Below are positions 1-4,865 of a stretch of 6,310 nucleotides of DNA, in pieces. Origin of the DNA: DAOTXS01 sp034433515 (GTDB lineage: Bacteria; Chloroflexota; Anaerolineae; UBA4142); contig DAOUAL010000013.1 in the NCBI GenBank assembly GCA_034433515.1, positions 1-6,310 of the forward strand, read 5' to 3'. The notes under the pieces were generated by a model. The model searched no databases. It was not told the origin of the DNA and saw only the letters and a program-made list of their open reading frames with translations. A program made the translations under genes and the position numbers. The first letter of the stretch is position 1; the number at the start of each line of letters is the position of its first letter.

Positions 1-691
1 GGCGGCGTTCGGCGCATTCTTCCGCGCGTTTCTCGTTGCGTTACCCGATATCTCGATGGATTGGCAAATGATGCTCGCCATCCTCGCGGTGTTAACGATG
101 ACGCTGGGCAACGTTGCCGCGTTGCTCCAATCGAACATCAAGCGAATGTTGGCATACTCGAGCATCGCACACGCGGGCTATATTCTGATTGCGCTCGTCG
201 CGATGGGGTCGAACGGTACGTCATCGGCGTTGTTTTATTTGCTGGCATACACGCTGACGAACCTAGGCGCGTTCGGCGCCGTGATCGCGTTAAGCGATGG
301 CGCACGTGAACGCCTTGAAGTGAACGATTATGCGGGCGCGGCGTCTCAACAACCGTTCATCGCTGCCGCGTTTTCGATTTTCTTGCTCTCGCTTGCCGGC
401 TTTCCGCCGTTCGCCGGGTTCGTTGGCAAGTTCTTGATTTTCAGCGCGGCGGTCGAAAATGGTTGGACGTGGCTTGCCGTCATTGGCGTGTTGAATAGTC
501 TAGTGTCGGTGTACTTTTATGTGCGTCCCATCGTGCAAATGTATATGAACGAAGCCAAGCCGGGTTGGGACAAGCTTCGCGTGGATGTGTTCGTAACGAT
601 GGCGTTGATCATCGCGGTGGTTGGCGTGATTGCGCTGGGCGTGTTCCCCGCACCGACGCTGGCGCTCGCCAGCGGTGGGTTGTTCCGATAA
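1..691 (+). CDS. nuoN: NADH-quinone oxidoreductase subunit N, C-terminal part (5' end outside window)
   Basis: The open frame enters from the left edge (first full codon at base 2) and gives about 229 residues, roughly the last half of a normal 450-500 residue NuoN. NuoN is one of the three antiporter-like membrane subunits of respiratory complex I and helps carry protons across the membrane during NADH:quinone electron transfer. Seen in sequence: repeated hydrophobic helices, the family signature NIKRMLAYSSIAHAGY, and FPPFAGFVGKFLIF, whose lysine sits where the conserved membrane lysine of late NuoN helices lies. The chain ends at a normal-looking C-terminus (ASGGLFR). nuoN is usually the last gene of the nuo operon, and the hairpin terminator that follows it at 701-758 agrees with that. 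MrpD-type antiporter subunits are related, but the YSSIAHAGY segment favours NuoN. Confidence 0.93.
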   Translation, partial: AAFGAFFRAFLVALPDISMDWQMMLAILAVLTMTLGNVAALLQSNIKRMLAYSSIAHAGYILIALVAMGSNGTSSALFYLLAYTLTNLGAFGAVIALSDGARERLEVNDYAGAASQQPFIAAAFSIFLLSLAGFPPFAGFVGKFLIFSAAVENGWTWLAVIGVLNSLVSVYFYVRPIVQMYMNEAKPGWDKLRVDVFVTMALIIAVVGVIALGVFPAPTLALASGGLFR

Positions 692-700
692 TTCACGACC

Positions 701-758
701 AAAGACGGAGGACGAACGACGGAACGTACCGCATCCGTCTTCCGGCCTCCGTCTTTTT
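701..758 (+). terminator. Rho-independent terminator after nuoN
   Basis: AAAGACGGAGG (701-711) is perfectly complementary to CCTCCGTCTTT (746-756), and the arm ends in five Ts (754-758). Inside it, GACGGA (718-723) pairs with TCCGTC (734-739). It lies 10 bases after the nuoN stop and only 5 bases before the ribosome binding site of the next gene, so that gene depends either on read-through or on a promoter embedded in the hairpin or in nuoN. The T-run is short, so termination may be partial. Confidence 0.75.
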
Positions 759-771
759 GTTTGGAGTAAAG

Positions 772-1218
772 ATGAATCAAGATGACGTCATCCATCTGGT
801 CAAAAATTCCAAAGAACCGCGCGATGTTTTGTTGGATCGCGTTGCCGCGTTACTCAAGGAAAATTTCTCGCACTATACCGGCGTTTACATCTATCTCCTC
901 GAAGGTGAAACGTTGGTGTTACATTCGTATCGCGGTCGCCCTACTGAACACACGCGCATTCCAATTGGTGCAGGAATTTGCGGTCGTGCCGCGCGCATCA
1001 AAGACACGGTGATCGTGGATGATGTGAACAGCGATGCCGAGTATATCGCGTGTAGTTTGGAGACGCGGAGCGAAATCGTTGTGCCGATCATGGGCGCGGA
1101 TCGCGTGTTGGGCGAGATTGATATTGATAGCGATGTGCCGGCGGCGTTCTCGGAATCGGATCGAATATTCTTGCAGGAGGTTGCGCGCGTGCTGGCGATG
1201 CACTGGGACGCCAATTAA
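772..1218 (+). CDS. GAF-domain protein, free methionine-(R)-sulfoxide reductase-like, lacking one family cysteine
   Basis: A 148-residue single GAF domain. The ATG at 772 is chosen because GGAG (763-766) lies 5 bases before it; the frame is open further upstream but through the terminator. The closest family is fRMsr (MsrC/YebR), which reduces free methionine-R-sulfoxide in the cytosol. Matching blocks are LLEGETLVL (42-50), RIPIGAGICGRAA (62-74), YIACSLETRSEIVVPI (91-106) and LGEIDIDS (113-120). Two of the three family cysteines are present (C70, C94), as are the ligand-pocket acids E101, D117 and D119. The first family cysteine, ten residues before the GICG cysteine, is His60 here, and the usual pocket tryptophan of the W-A-G-F-Y stretch is Tyr35. 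The protein is therefore either a two-cysteine reductase variant or a GAF sensor derived from one. No output domain is attached. Confidence 0.8.
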   Translation: MNQDDVIHLVKNSKEPRDVLLDRVAALLKENFSHYTGVYIYLLEGETLVLHSYRGRPTEHTRIPIGAGICGRAARIKDTVIVDDVNSDAEYIACSLETRSEIVVPIMGADRVLGEIDIDSDVPAAFSESDRIFLQEVARVLAMHWDAN

Positions 1219-1243
1219 CATAAGCCCGATTTTTCGAATCCGC

Positions 1244-1273
1244 TTGACAAATCGTTATCAGTTGTGGTAAACT
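1244..1273 (+). promoter_or_regulatory. Strong sigma-70 type promoter for the tRNA-Lys/rnpB unit
   Basis: A perfect -35 box TTGACA (1244-1249) is followed by an 18-bp spacer and TAAACT (1268-1273), which is preceded by TG one base upstream (1265-1266), i.e. an extended -10. The predicted start is around 1280, about 86 bases before the tRNA. It lies just after the GAF gene stop and is the only strong promoter I see before the tRNA, the intron and rnpB. Confidence 0.75.
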
Positions 1274-1280
1274 TGCCCAC

Positions 1281-1337
1281 GCAAACGGAGAGAACGCTGC
1301 CAACCGTTGCGGCGTGATTCAACTCACGCCAATTTTT
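1281..1337 (+). terminator. Leader hairpin pair ending in a terminator-like stem, between promoter and tRNA
   Basis: Two adjacent stems lie in the predicted leader. GCAAACGG (1281-1288) pairs with CCGTTGC (1304-1310) with one bulged A. GGCGTGA (1311-1317) then pairs perfectly with TCACGCC (1324-1330) around a 6-base loop, followed by AATTTTT. The second stem has the form of an intrinsic terminator but sits downstream of the strong promoter and 29 bases before the tRNA. It could attenuate the tRNA/rnpB transcript, release a short leader RNA of about 55 nt, or simply end read-through from the GAF gene if the tRNA has another start (a weak TAAAAT lies at 1353-1358). No T-box or known riboswitch core is recognisable. 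Confidence 0.5.
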
Positions 1338-1551
1338 ATGCCTGATGCACGTTAAAATTTTATATGGGGCGGTAGCTCAATTGGCAGAGCAACAGCCTTT
1401 GAATGGAGCCTGCCCAAAGTAATTTGGGACAGTGCAGATTGCTATATGCTGGAACACCCTCAAGCCCTGGCTACGTTCCTCCACGTGAAAAGGCTAGGGA
1501 TATGTGGGCAATCAGCAGGCAACCTTGAAATGGCACCCAACAATGGATAAA

Positions 1552-1572
1552 CTATGCTGGAGGGAGGCATAG
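1552..1572 (+). promoter_or_regulatory. Hairpin presenting the endonuclease Shine-Dalgarno in its loop
   Basis: CTATGC (1552-1557) pairs perfectly with GCATAG (1567-1572), directly abutting the ATG at 1573. The 9-base loop holds the purine-rich run GGAGGGAG, and a GGGAGG core ends inside the 3' arm, 5 bases before the ATG. The ribosome binding site is thus part of a stem-loop within the P6a insertion and may be modulated by intron folding. Confidence 0.55.
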
Positions 1573-2082
1573 ATGAAATTACATAGTAAACAGTTGGGAG
1601 CCATTGGCGTACTGCGTGTCGCGGCTTACCTCATGTCGCAAGGTTTGAGCGTCTTTGCCGAACTGGGAGATCTCTCGCGTGTGGATTTGATTGTTCTATT
1701 CGAAAACCGACCAATCAAAATCCAAGTCAAGACGAGGAATCTCAAAGAAGGCAAAATCAGTGTGGATTCTCGCAAGAGTGGTCCAGGTTATCACTATCGC
1801 TACAAACCGGAAGATGTTGATGTGTTTGCGATTTACATTCCGCAAAGAGACCTGATTCTCTTTCTGAATGTCCATCGAGTTCTTAAAGCCAAAGGCACCA
1901 CCGTCATTCGAGTAGTTCAACCCAAGAATCGCCAAGTCAAAGGTGTCCATTGGTTTGAAAACTATCTCGAATTCAAGCAAGCCCTCAGAGATCATACGCA
2001 ATCTACCCGACCGGGTGACGCCGAGGGTAAAGAGATGATCCAGACTACAACGAGCATCCGACGCTCGGCTAGCGAAAGCTAG
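1573..2082 (+). CDS. Intron-encoded PD-(D/E)XK homing endonuclease (I-Ssp6803I/PDDEXK_5-like)
   Basis: A 169-residue protein inside the group I intron. Its expected role is to cut intron-free copies of the tRNA-Lys gene at the anticodon region so the intron is copied in. Seen: an N-terminal helix KQLGAIGVLRVAAYLMSQGL (6-25), then LSRVDLIVLFENRPIKIQVKTR (34-55) with D38 and Q51-x-K53, the modified PD-(D/E)XK core in which Gln replaces the acidic residue, as in I-Ssp6803I from the Synechocystis tRNA-fMet intron. A later VDVFAIYIPQRDLILFL strand pair (82-98) is typical of this family. The helix glutamate common in the superfamily is not evident. The start at 1573 has a strong GGGAGG 5 bases upstream. 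Residues from about 134 onward are encoded by P6', P7, P3', P8 and P9 of the ribozyme, so the tail is probably constrained by RNA rather than protein. Base use is more AT-rich than the flanking genes, in keeping with a mobile element. Confidence 0.87.
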   Translation: MKLHSKQLGAIGVLRVAAYLMSQGLSVFAELGDLSRVDLIVLFENRPIKIQVKTRNLKEGKISVDSRKSGPGYHYRYKPEDVDVFAIYIPQRDLILFLNVHRVLKAKGTTVIRVVQPKNRQVKGVHWFENYLEFKQALRDHTQSTRPGDAEGKEMIQTTTSIRRSASES

Positions 2083-2130
2083 TGTGGTAGGTTAAGCTGT
2101 GGGTTCAGGGTTCGATTCCCTGCCGCCTCA

Positions 2131-2518
2131 TTGATTGGCAAGCAAGCGATCCGTCGCTCACGCAAGTGAGAGGAACTTCCCGACTCCCGGTTGCTTGCGT
2201 TGGCAAGCAACACGGTTGCCTCACGAAACCACAAGTGAGGGCACACGCCGAGTCATCGGCGTGTGACGACAACTGCAACAGAAAGCAAGTCCGCTCGCGC
2301 AAGCGAGTGAGGAGTGCAACGGTGGGGTAAGCGCCCACCAGCGTCGTTGGTAACAACGACGGCTAGGCGAATGTCCAACTGGGAGCAAGGCGGGTGGGAT
2401 CAACTTGCGGTTGATTCCCGTCGCAGTGGCAATGCGCGAAAGCGTAATTGCCACCGCGCCACGCGCGAGACAGATGACGGACAAAACAGAATCGGGGGTA
2501 CGGCTGCTTGCCAATCAC
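2131..2518 (+). ncRNA. rnpB: RNase P RNA, bacterial type A
   Basis: The catalytic RNA that removes tRNA 5' leaders. The closing helix P1 is a perfect 13 bp: TGATTGGCAAGCA (2132-2144) with TGCTTGCCAATCA (2505-2517). P2 is TCCGTC/GACGGA (2150-2155, 2476-2481). P3 is CTCAC-GCAA-GTGAG (2157-2170). The CR-I equivalent GAGGAACTTCC (2170-2180) and the CR-V equivalent ACAGAA (2486-2491) flank P4. Further matches to the E. coli order: CTGCAACAGAAAGCAA (2273-2288); P12 CTCGC-GCAA-GCGAG (2294-2307); P13 GGTGGG/CCCACC (2321-2339); P14 GTCGTTG-GTAA-CAACGAC (2343-2360); GGGAGCAAGG (CR-IV, 2381-2390); GGGATCAAC/GTTGATTCCC (2396-2419); and a P18-like arm GTGGCAAT/ATTGCCAC with inner CGC-GAAA-GCG (2426-2454). 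There is also a 10-bp arm at 2242-2265. It starts one base after the tRNA-Lys 3' end, with no promoter of its own visible and no clear terminator after it. Exact mature ends are estimates. Confidence 0.95.
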
Positions 2519-2575
2519 GTGGGTGTTTGGATAAATGAAGGCGGCGGTGTGCCGCTTGAATAGAAAGGAATTGAC

Positions 2576-2908
2576 ATGCGTGCCGAAATTTTGTTTCCTC
2601 ACAAGAGTATCGCCTCGCTGACGAACATTCGCAATGGCAAGTGGCGCGATTTGACCAAACGCGTGGCGGCTTTGCCAGAAGATCATCCCGATAGTTTGGC
2701 GTTCGCCCTGTTAATGATTCGGCAATGCAATTGTTTGGATTGCAATCCCGATCGGTATAAAGCATTGATGGGGTGTGCAGCGTGTGCCAAACGTACGCTG
2801 ATGGCTTACAAAGGAACGGATGAGGGATTGCTCAAACAATTCCAAAAAGCACGGCAAGAAGTGGATGATTATCTGAGAGAACATCGTCCACTGGCTGAAG
2901 CGGCGTAA
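2576..2908 (+). CDS. Small Cys-rich protein of unknown function
   Basis: A 110-residue soluble protein I do not recognise. AAAGGA (2564-2569) lies 6 bases before the ATG at 2576. The centre holds a CxCxxC cluster (C51, C53, C56) and a CxxC pair (C67, C70), a spacing that could bind zinc or an iron-sulfur cluster. The N-terminal half (ILFPHKSIASLTNIRNGKW) is basic, and the C-terminal third (80-103) is a charged, probably helical segment. No signal peptide or membrane helix is seen. It follows rnpB by about 57 bases with only a short hairpin (GCGGC/GCCGC, 2541-2555, no T-run) between, so it is probably on the same transcript, and it ends 4 bases before the shared terminator. Codon use and the clean start and stop support a real gene. 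Its last 77 bases overlap the convergent hydrolase frame. Confidence 0.75.
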   Translation: MRAEILFPHKSIASLTNIRNGKWRDLTKRVAALPEDHPDSLAFALLMIRQCNCLDCNPDRYKALMGCAACAKRTLMAYKGTDEGLLKQFQKARQEVDDYLREHRPLAEAA

Positions 2909-3920
2909 TAGCAAAAACCGGGTTTCGTTCAGAAACCCGGTTTTTTGTTCCTTGAATCATCCGCATAAAACTTTTCACTGCGCCCAGAAACGCAACGGGA
3001 CATTCCTCGTGAGGCACGTGTCCACAGTTTGGAATCACTTCCAACTTGGCATTCGGCAGATCGTGGGCTAACTGAATGCTACGTTCTTTCGGAACAATCT
3101 TGTCATCATCGCCAGTGATAACCAACGTGGGCATCTTGAGCGATTTGATTTGACTTGCCAGTTCGGTGGGTCGGGCGGCTGCGGTAAATTCCCACAACGC
3201 GCGATCCCAGTTTTCGACCTGAAGTGGTTTCAAGTACCCTTGCCAAATCTCCGGTGTGATCTTGGAGGGGTCGTGCCATGCCGATTTCCCAAAATCAATG
3301 CCCCAATCTTTGATCTGGCGCGCCATCAATATTCCGATTCGTCGTCCTTGCGGTGTCGTCATCAATGGCTGATACCACGTTGCTGTGCTTCCCACGCCGA
3401 TTGCCGGAGCGACGAGAATCAGCGCCTCCACCCGGTTCGGATGTCGCAACGCGGTCAATGCCGCAATGCCACCGCCCGCCGAATTCCCCACCAGAATTGC
3501 ACGGTTGATTTTGAGCGCGTCCATCAAACCGATCAGCAGATTCACTTGCGCGTCCGGTCCGTACGGCGAGTCGCCGCTCCATTCGCCGGGCATTGGGCGT
3601 TGCGTCAAACCAAAAGCGGGGCGATCGTACGCGATGACGGTGCCACCGTACTCTTGGGCCAATGGTTGTCTTACCTCGCGCCACGAAAACTCGCTGGCGG
3701 CAAAACCGTGCAAGAGGATAAACACCGGCTCGCCTTCGCCGGAGATTTTGTAATGGACGTTGATGCCGTTGATGTTGATGAATCGGCTATCCGCGTCCGC
3801 CAATTTTTCCGGCGGCACCACATTTTCTAACGGCGGAATTGGAATGAGCAACGGCACGACGATGAGCAAAGCAAGCAGAACACCTAAAACGATCAATCCG
3901 ATTTTGAGAGCGCGTTTCAT
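2832..3920 (-). CDS. Membrane-anchored alpha/beta hydrolase with an unusual C-terminal extension
   Basis: A 362-residue frame. Residues 5-27 are one hydrophobic segment after MKRALK, an uncleaved anchor or signal, so the catalytic domain (about 45-323) is likely outside the cytoplasmic membrane. Catalytic elements: the oxyanion HGF (71-73), the nucleophile S147 in GNSAGG, an acid in GDDDKIVP (probably D273), and H301 in CGHVPHEE. The layout is that of small-molecule esterases, haloperoxidase-like and C-C bond hydrolases; the substrate cannot be told. The start at 3920 forms an ATGA overlap with the stop of the aldo/keto reductase gene, so translation is coupled; AAAGG lies about 8 bases before it. 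The fold should end soon after VKSFMRMIQ (about 323). The remaining ~39 residues are read across the terminator stem and antisense to the Cys-rich gene, which suggests loss of the original stop or a frameshift near 2957. Confidence 0.85.
   Translation of the reverse strand: MKRALKIGLIVLGVLLALLIVVPLLIPIPPLENVVPPEKLADADSRFININGINVHYKISGEGEPVFILLHGFAASEFSWREVRQPLAQEYGGTVIAYDRPAFGLTQRPMPGEWSGDSPYGPDAQVNLLIGLMDALKINRAILVGNSAGGGIAALTALRHPNRVEALILVAPAIGVGSTATWYQPLMTTPQGRRIGILMARQIKDWGIDFGKSAWHDPSKITPEIWQGYLKPLQVENWDRALWEFTAAARPTELASQIKSLKMPTLVITGDDDKIVPKERSIQLAHDLPNAKLEVIPNCGHVPHEECPVAFLGAVKSFMRMIQGTKNRVSERNPVFAITPLQPVDDVLSDNHPLLAVLFGIV
2913..2946. terminator. Bidirectional Rho-independent terminator
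   Basis: A perfect 14-bp stem (2913-2926 with 2932-2945) around the loop GTTCA, GC-rich in its middle, with an A-run on the left arm and six Ts (2941-2946) on the right. It can therefore terminate both the plus unit ending with the Cys-rich gene and the minus operon. On the minus strand it lies inside the last part of the alpha/beta hydrolase reading frame, upstream of that frame's stop codon. Confidence 0.92.
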
Positions 3921-4852
3921 CGTTGCAACCTTTCACTCATTGCATCGAGCGCAGCGATTTCATCCGCGTTCAATCGCCAATCCATCGCGCCAATATTTTC
4001 TTCGACTTGGCGTGCATTCTTGGCACCGGGAATCGGCACGGTCCCTTTGCAGATCGTCCAATTGATCGCCACTTGGGCTGGCGTTTTACCGCCGTGCGCT
4101 TGTCCAATCTCGCGCAACAAACCGATGAGTGGCTGAATCTTGGCGAGATACTCGCGGCTGTAACGACGATTGCGCCACCCGGGCGGCACTTGGTCTGGGG
4201 TGTACTGGCCAGAGAGCAAGCCCATCTCCAGCGGACTGTAAGCGATGATCGTAATGTTCAATTCGCGACAGGTTTGCATCGTCCCGTTGCGTTCGATGCG
4301 TCGGTCGAGCAAACTGTACTTGAGTTGATTCGATGCCAGCGGAATGCCGTGTTGCGCCAGCGCGGTGTAGGCGCGGCGTGTCCACGCGGCGTTATAATTC
4401 GAGACACCAATCGCGCGGGTTAAGCCGGCTTTGAGCGCCTCCGCCATCCCTGCCATCCACGTCTCCGGTGCGATGGGCGGCAAGGGTTGATGCACTTGGT
4501 ACAAATCCACGCGCGCGACATTCAGGCGTGCGAGACTGCGTTGCAATGCTTGGATCACGCTGAGGCGGCGCAAACGCCAAGGGAAGGGCATAAACTTGGT
4601 CGCAATGATCAATGTTGGATTCTTCTCGCGCACGTACGCACCGAGATGTCTTTCGGAATGTCCCCCGCCGTAGATTTCGGCAGTGTCAAAGAAATTGATG
4701 CCATGCGCGATCGCCGTTTCGATGGCGGCGCGCACATCCTGATCAGTGTGCGTTTTGCCATAACTCCAAAATAACGTATCACCCCACGCCCACGCGCCAA
4801 TGCCTAGTTCGGGAACAAATACATCCGTGTCTCCTAATCGAACTTGGTTCAT
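3917..4852 (-). CDS. Aldo/keto reductase family oxidoreductase
   Basis: A 311-residue (beta/alpha)8 NAD(P)H-dependent oxidoreductase, cytosolic, expected to reduce aldehydes or ketones to alcohols. The catalytic tetrad is complete: D56 and Y61 in FFDTAEIYGGG, K86 in ATKF, and H121 in YQVHQP. Cofactor-binding blocks include GVSNYNAAW, SNQLKYSLLDR, AYSPLEMGLLSG and IPGAKNARQVEENIGAM near the C-terminus. The length is normal for the family and the frame is intact. It resembles the plant chloroplast/bacterial group of uncharacterised AKRs more than sugar or xylose reductases; the substrate is unknown. A purine-rich site (GGGAGAGGTGAGG on the minus strand) precedes the ATG at 4852. It starts 13 bases after the DegV stop and its stop overlaps the hydrolase start, so the three genes are one operon. 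Confidence 0.93.
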   Translation of the reverse strand: MNQVRLGDTDVFVPELGIGAWAWGDTLFWSYGKTHTDQDVRAAIETAIAHGINFFDTAEIYGGGHSERHLGAYVREKNPTLIIATKFMPFPWRLRRLSVIQALQRSLARLNVARVDLYQVHQPLPPIAPETWMAGMAEALKAGLTRAIGVSNYNAAWTRRAYTALAQHGIPLASNQLKYSLLDRRIERNGTMQTCRELNITIIAYSPLEMGLLSGQYTPDQVPPGWRNRRYSREYLAKIQPLIGLLREIGQAHGGKTPAQVAINWTICKGTVPIPGAKNARQVEENIGAMDWRLNADEIAALDAMSERLQR

Positions 4853-4865
4853 TCCTCACCTCTCC

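Larger units (their letters stand above)
1400..2091 (+). ncRNA. Group I intron (IC3-like) in the tRNA-Lys anticodon
   Basis: A self-splicing ribozyme of 692 nt between U34 and position 35. Helices read by eye: P1 CUUU/GGAG (1397-1400, 1405-1408) with the splice-site U1399-G1406 wobble; P2 CCCAAA/TTTGGG with a GUAA loop (1413-1428); P3 AGATTGC/GCAATCT (1436-1442, 1998-2004); P4 TGCTG/CAGCA (1447-1451, 1513-1517); P5 CCC/GGG (1457-1459, 1506-1508) with a long P5a; P6 GGC/GCC (1518-1520, 1981-1983) and P6a CTTGAA/TTCAAG (1524-1529, 1972-1977); P7 GATCAT/ATGATC (1990-1995, 2035-2040); P8 ACCC/GGGT (2005-2008, 2025-2028); P9 CGAGC/GCTCG (2051-2067); and CTAGC-GAAA-GCTAG (2069-2082). It ends in the expected G (2091). 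The GNRA loops L2 and L9 are those that dock on P8 and P5 in the Azoarcus and Anabaena tRNA introns. The endonuclease ORF is inserted in the P6a loop. The exact junction could shift by one base, because T1400 and T2092 are equivalent, without changing the tRNA. Confidence 0.92.
1366..2130 (+). tRNA. tRNA-Lys(UUU), anticodon loop interrupted by a group I intron
   Basis: The 5' exon is 1366-1399 and the 3' exon 2092-2130; joined they give a 73-nt tRNA. Acceptor GGGGCGG (1366-1372) pairs with CCGCCTC (2123-2129) with one G-U. The D arm is GCTC/GAGC (1375-1378, 1387-1390). The anticodon stem ACAGC (1392-1396) pairs with GCTGT (2096-2100). The T arm is CAGGG/CCCTG (2106-2110, 2118-2122) with loop TTCGATT. 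The discriminator is A2130 and CCA is not encoded. Splicing after U34 gives the loop CUUUUAA, anticodon UUU, typical of lysine tRNA. Read straight through the 5' exon, the loop looks like CTTTGAA (anticodon UUG, Gln), but that would need an intron not ending in G, and A73 with G1-C72 also fits Lys better than Gln. A scanner without an intron model will probably miss this gene. Confidence 0.92.

Noticed and set aside
1281..1337. T-box riboswitch in the tRNA leader
   Set aside because: Far too short, no Stem I or recognisable T-box sequence, and no aminoacyl-tRNA synthetase or biosynthetic gene downstream.
1366..1410. tRNA-Gln(UUG) from reading the 5' half as CTTTGAA
   Set aside because: The continuous 3' stem partner is not present locally; the intron must end in G (2091), which yields CUUUUAA (Lys), and the discriminator A with G1-C72 fits Lys.
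2157..2454. Many inverted repeats suggesting a repeat array, REP elements or CRISPR
   Set aside because: Each is a distinct helix of RNase P RNA in the right order; there are no regular direct repeats with spacers.
2538..2557. Hairpin GCGGC/GCCGC as an rnpB terminator
   Set aside because: Only 5 strong pairs and no T-run follow (CTTGAATAG); read-through to the Cys-rich gene is more likely.
2105..2765. Open frames on both strands across 2105-2765
   Set aside because: They coincide with RNase P RNA, whose helices explain the sequence; they have no recognisable domains or ribosome binding sites.
3150..3830. Long plus-strand frame opposite the hydrolase gene
   Set aside because: Antisense shadow of a clear alpha/beta hydrolase; no start signal or domain motifs.
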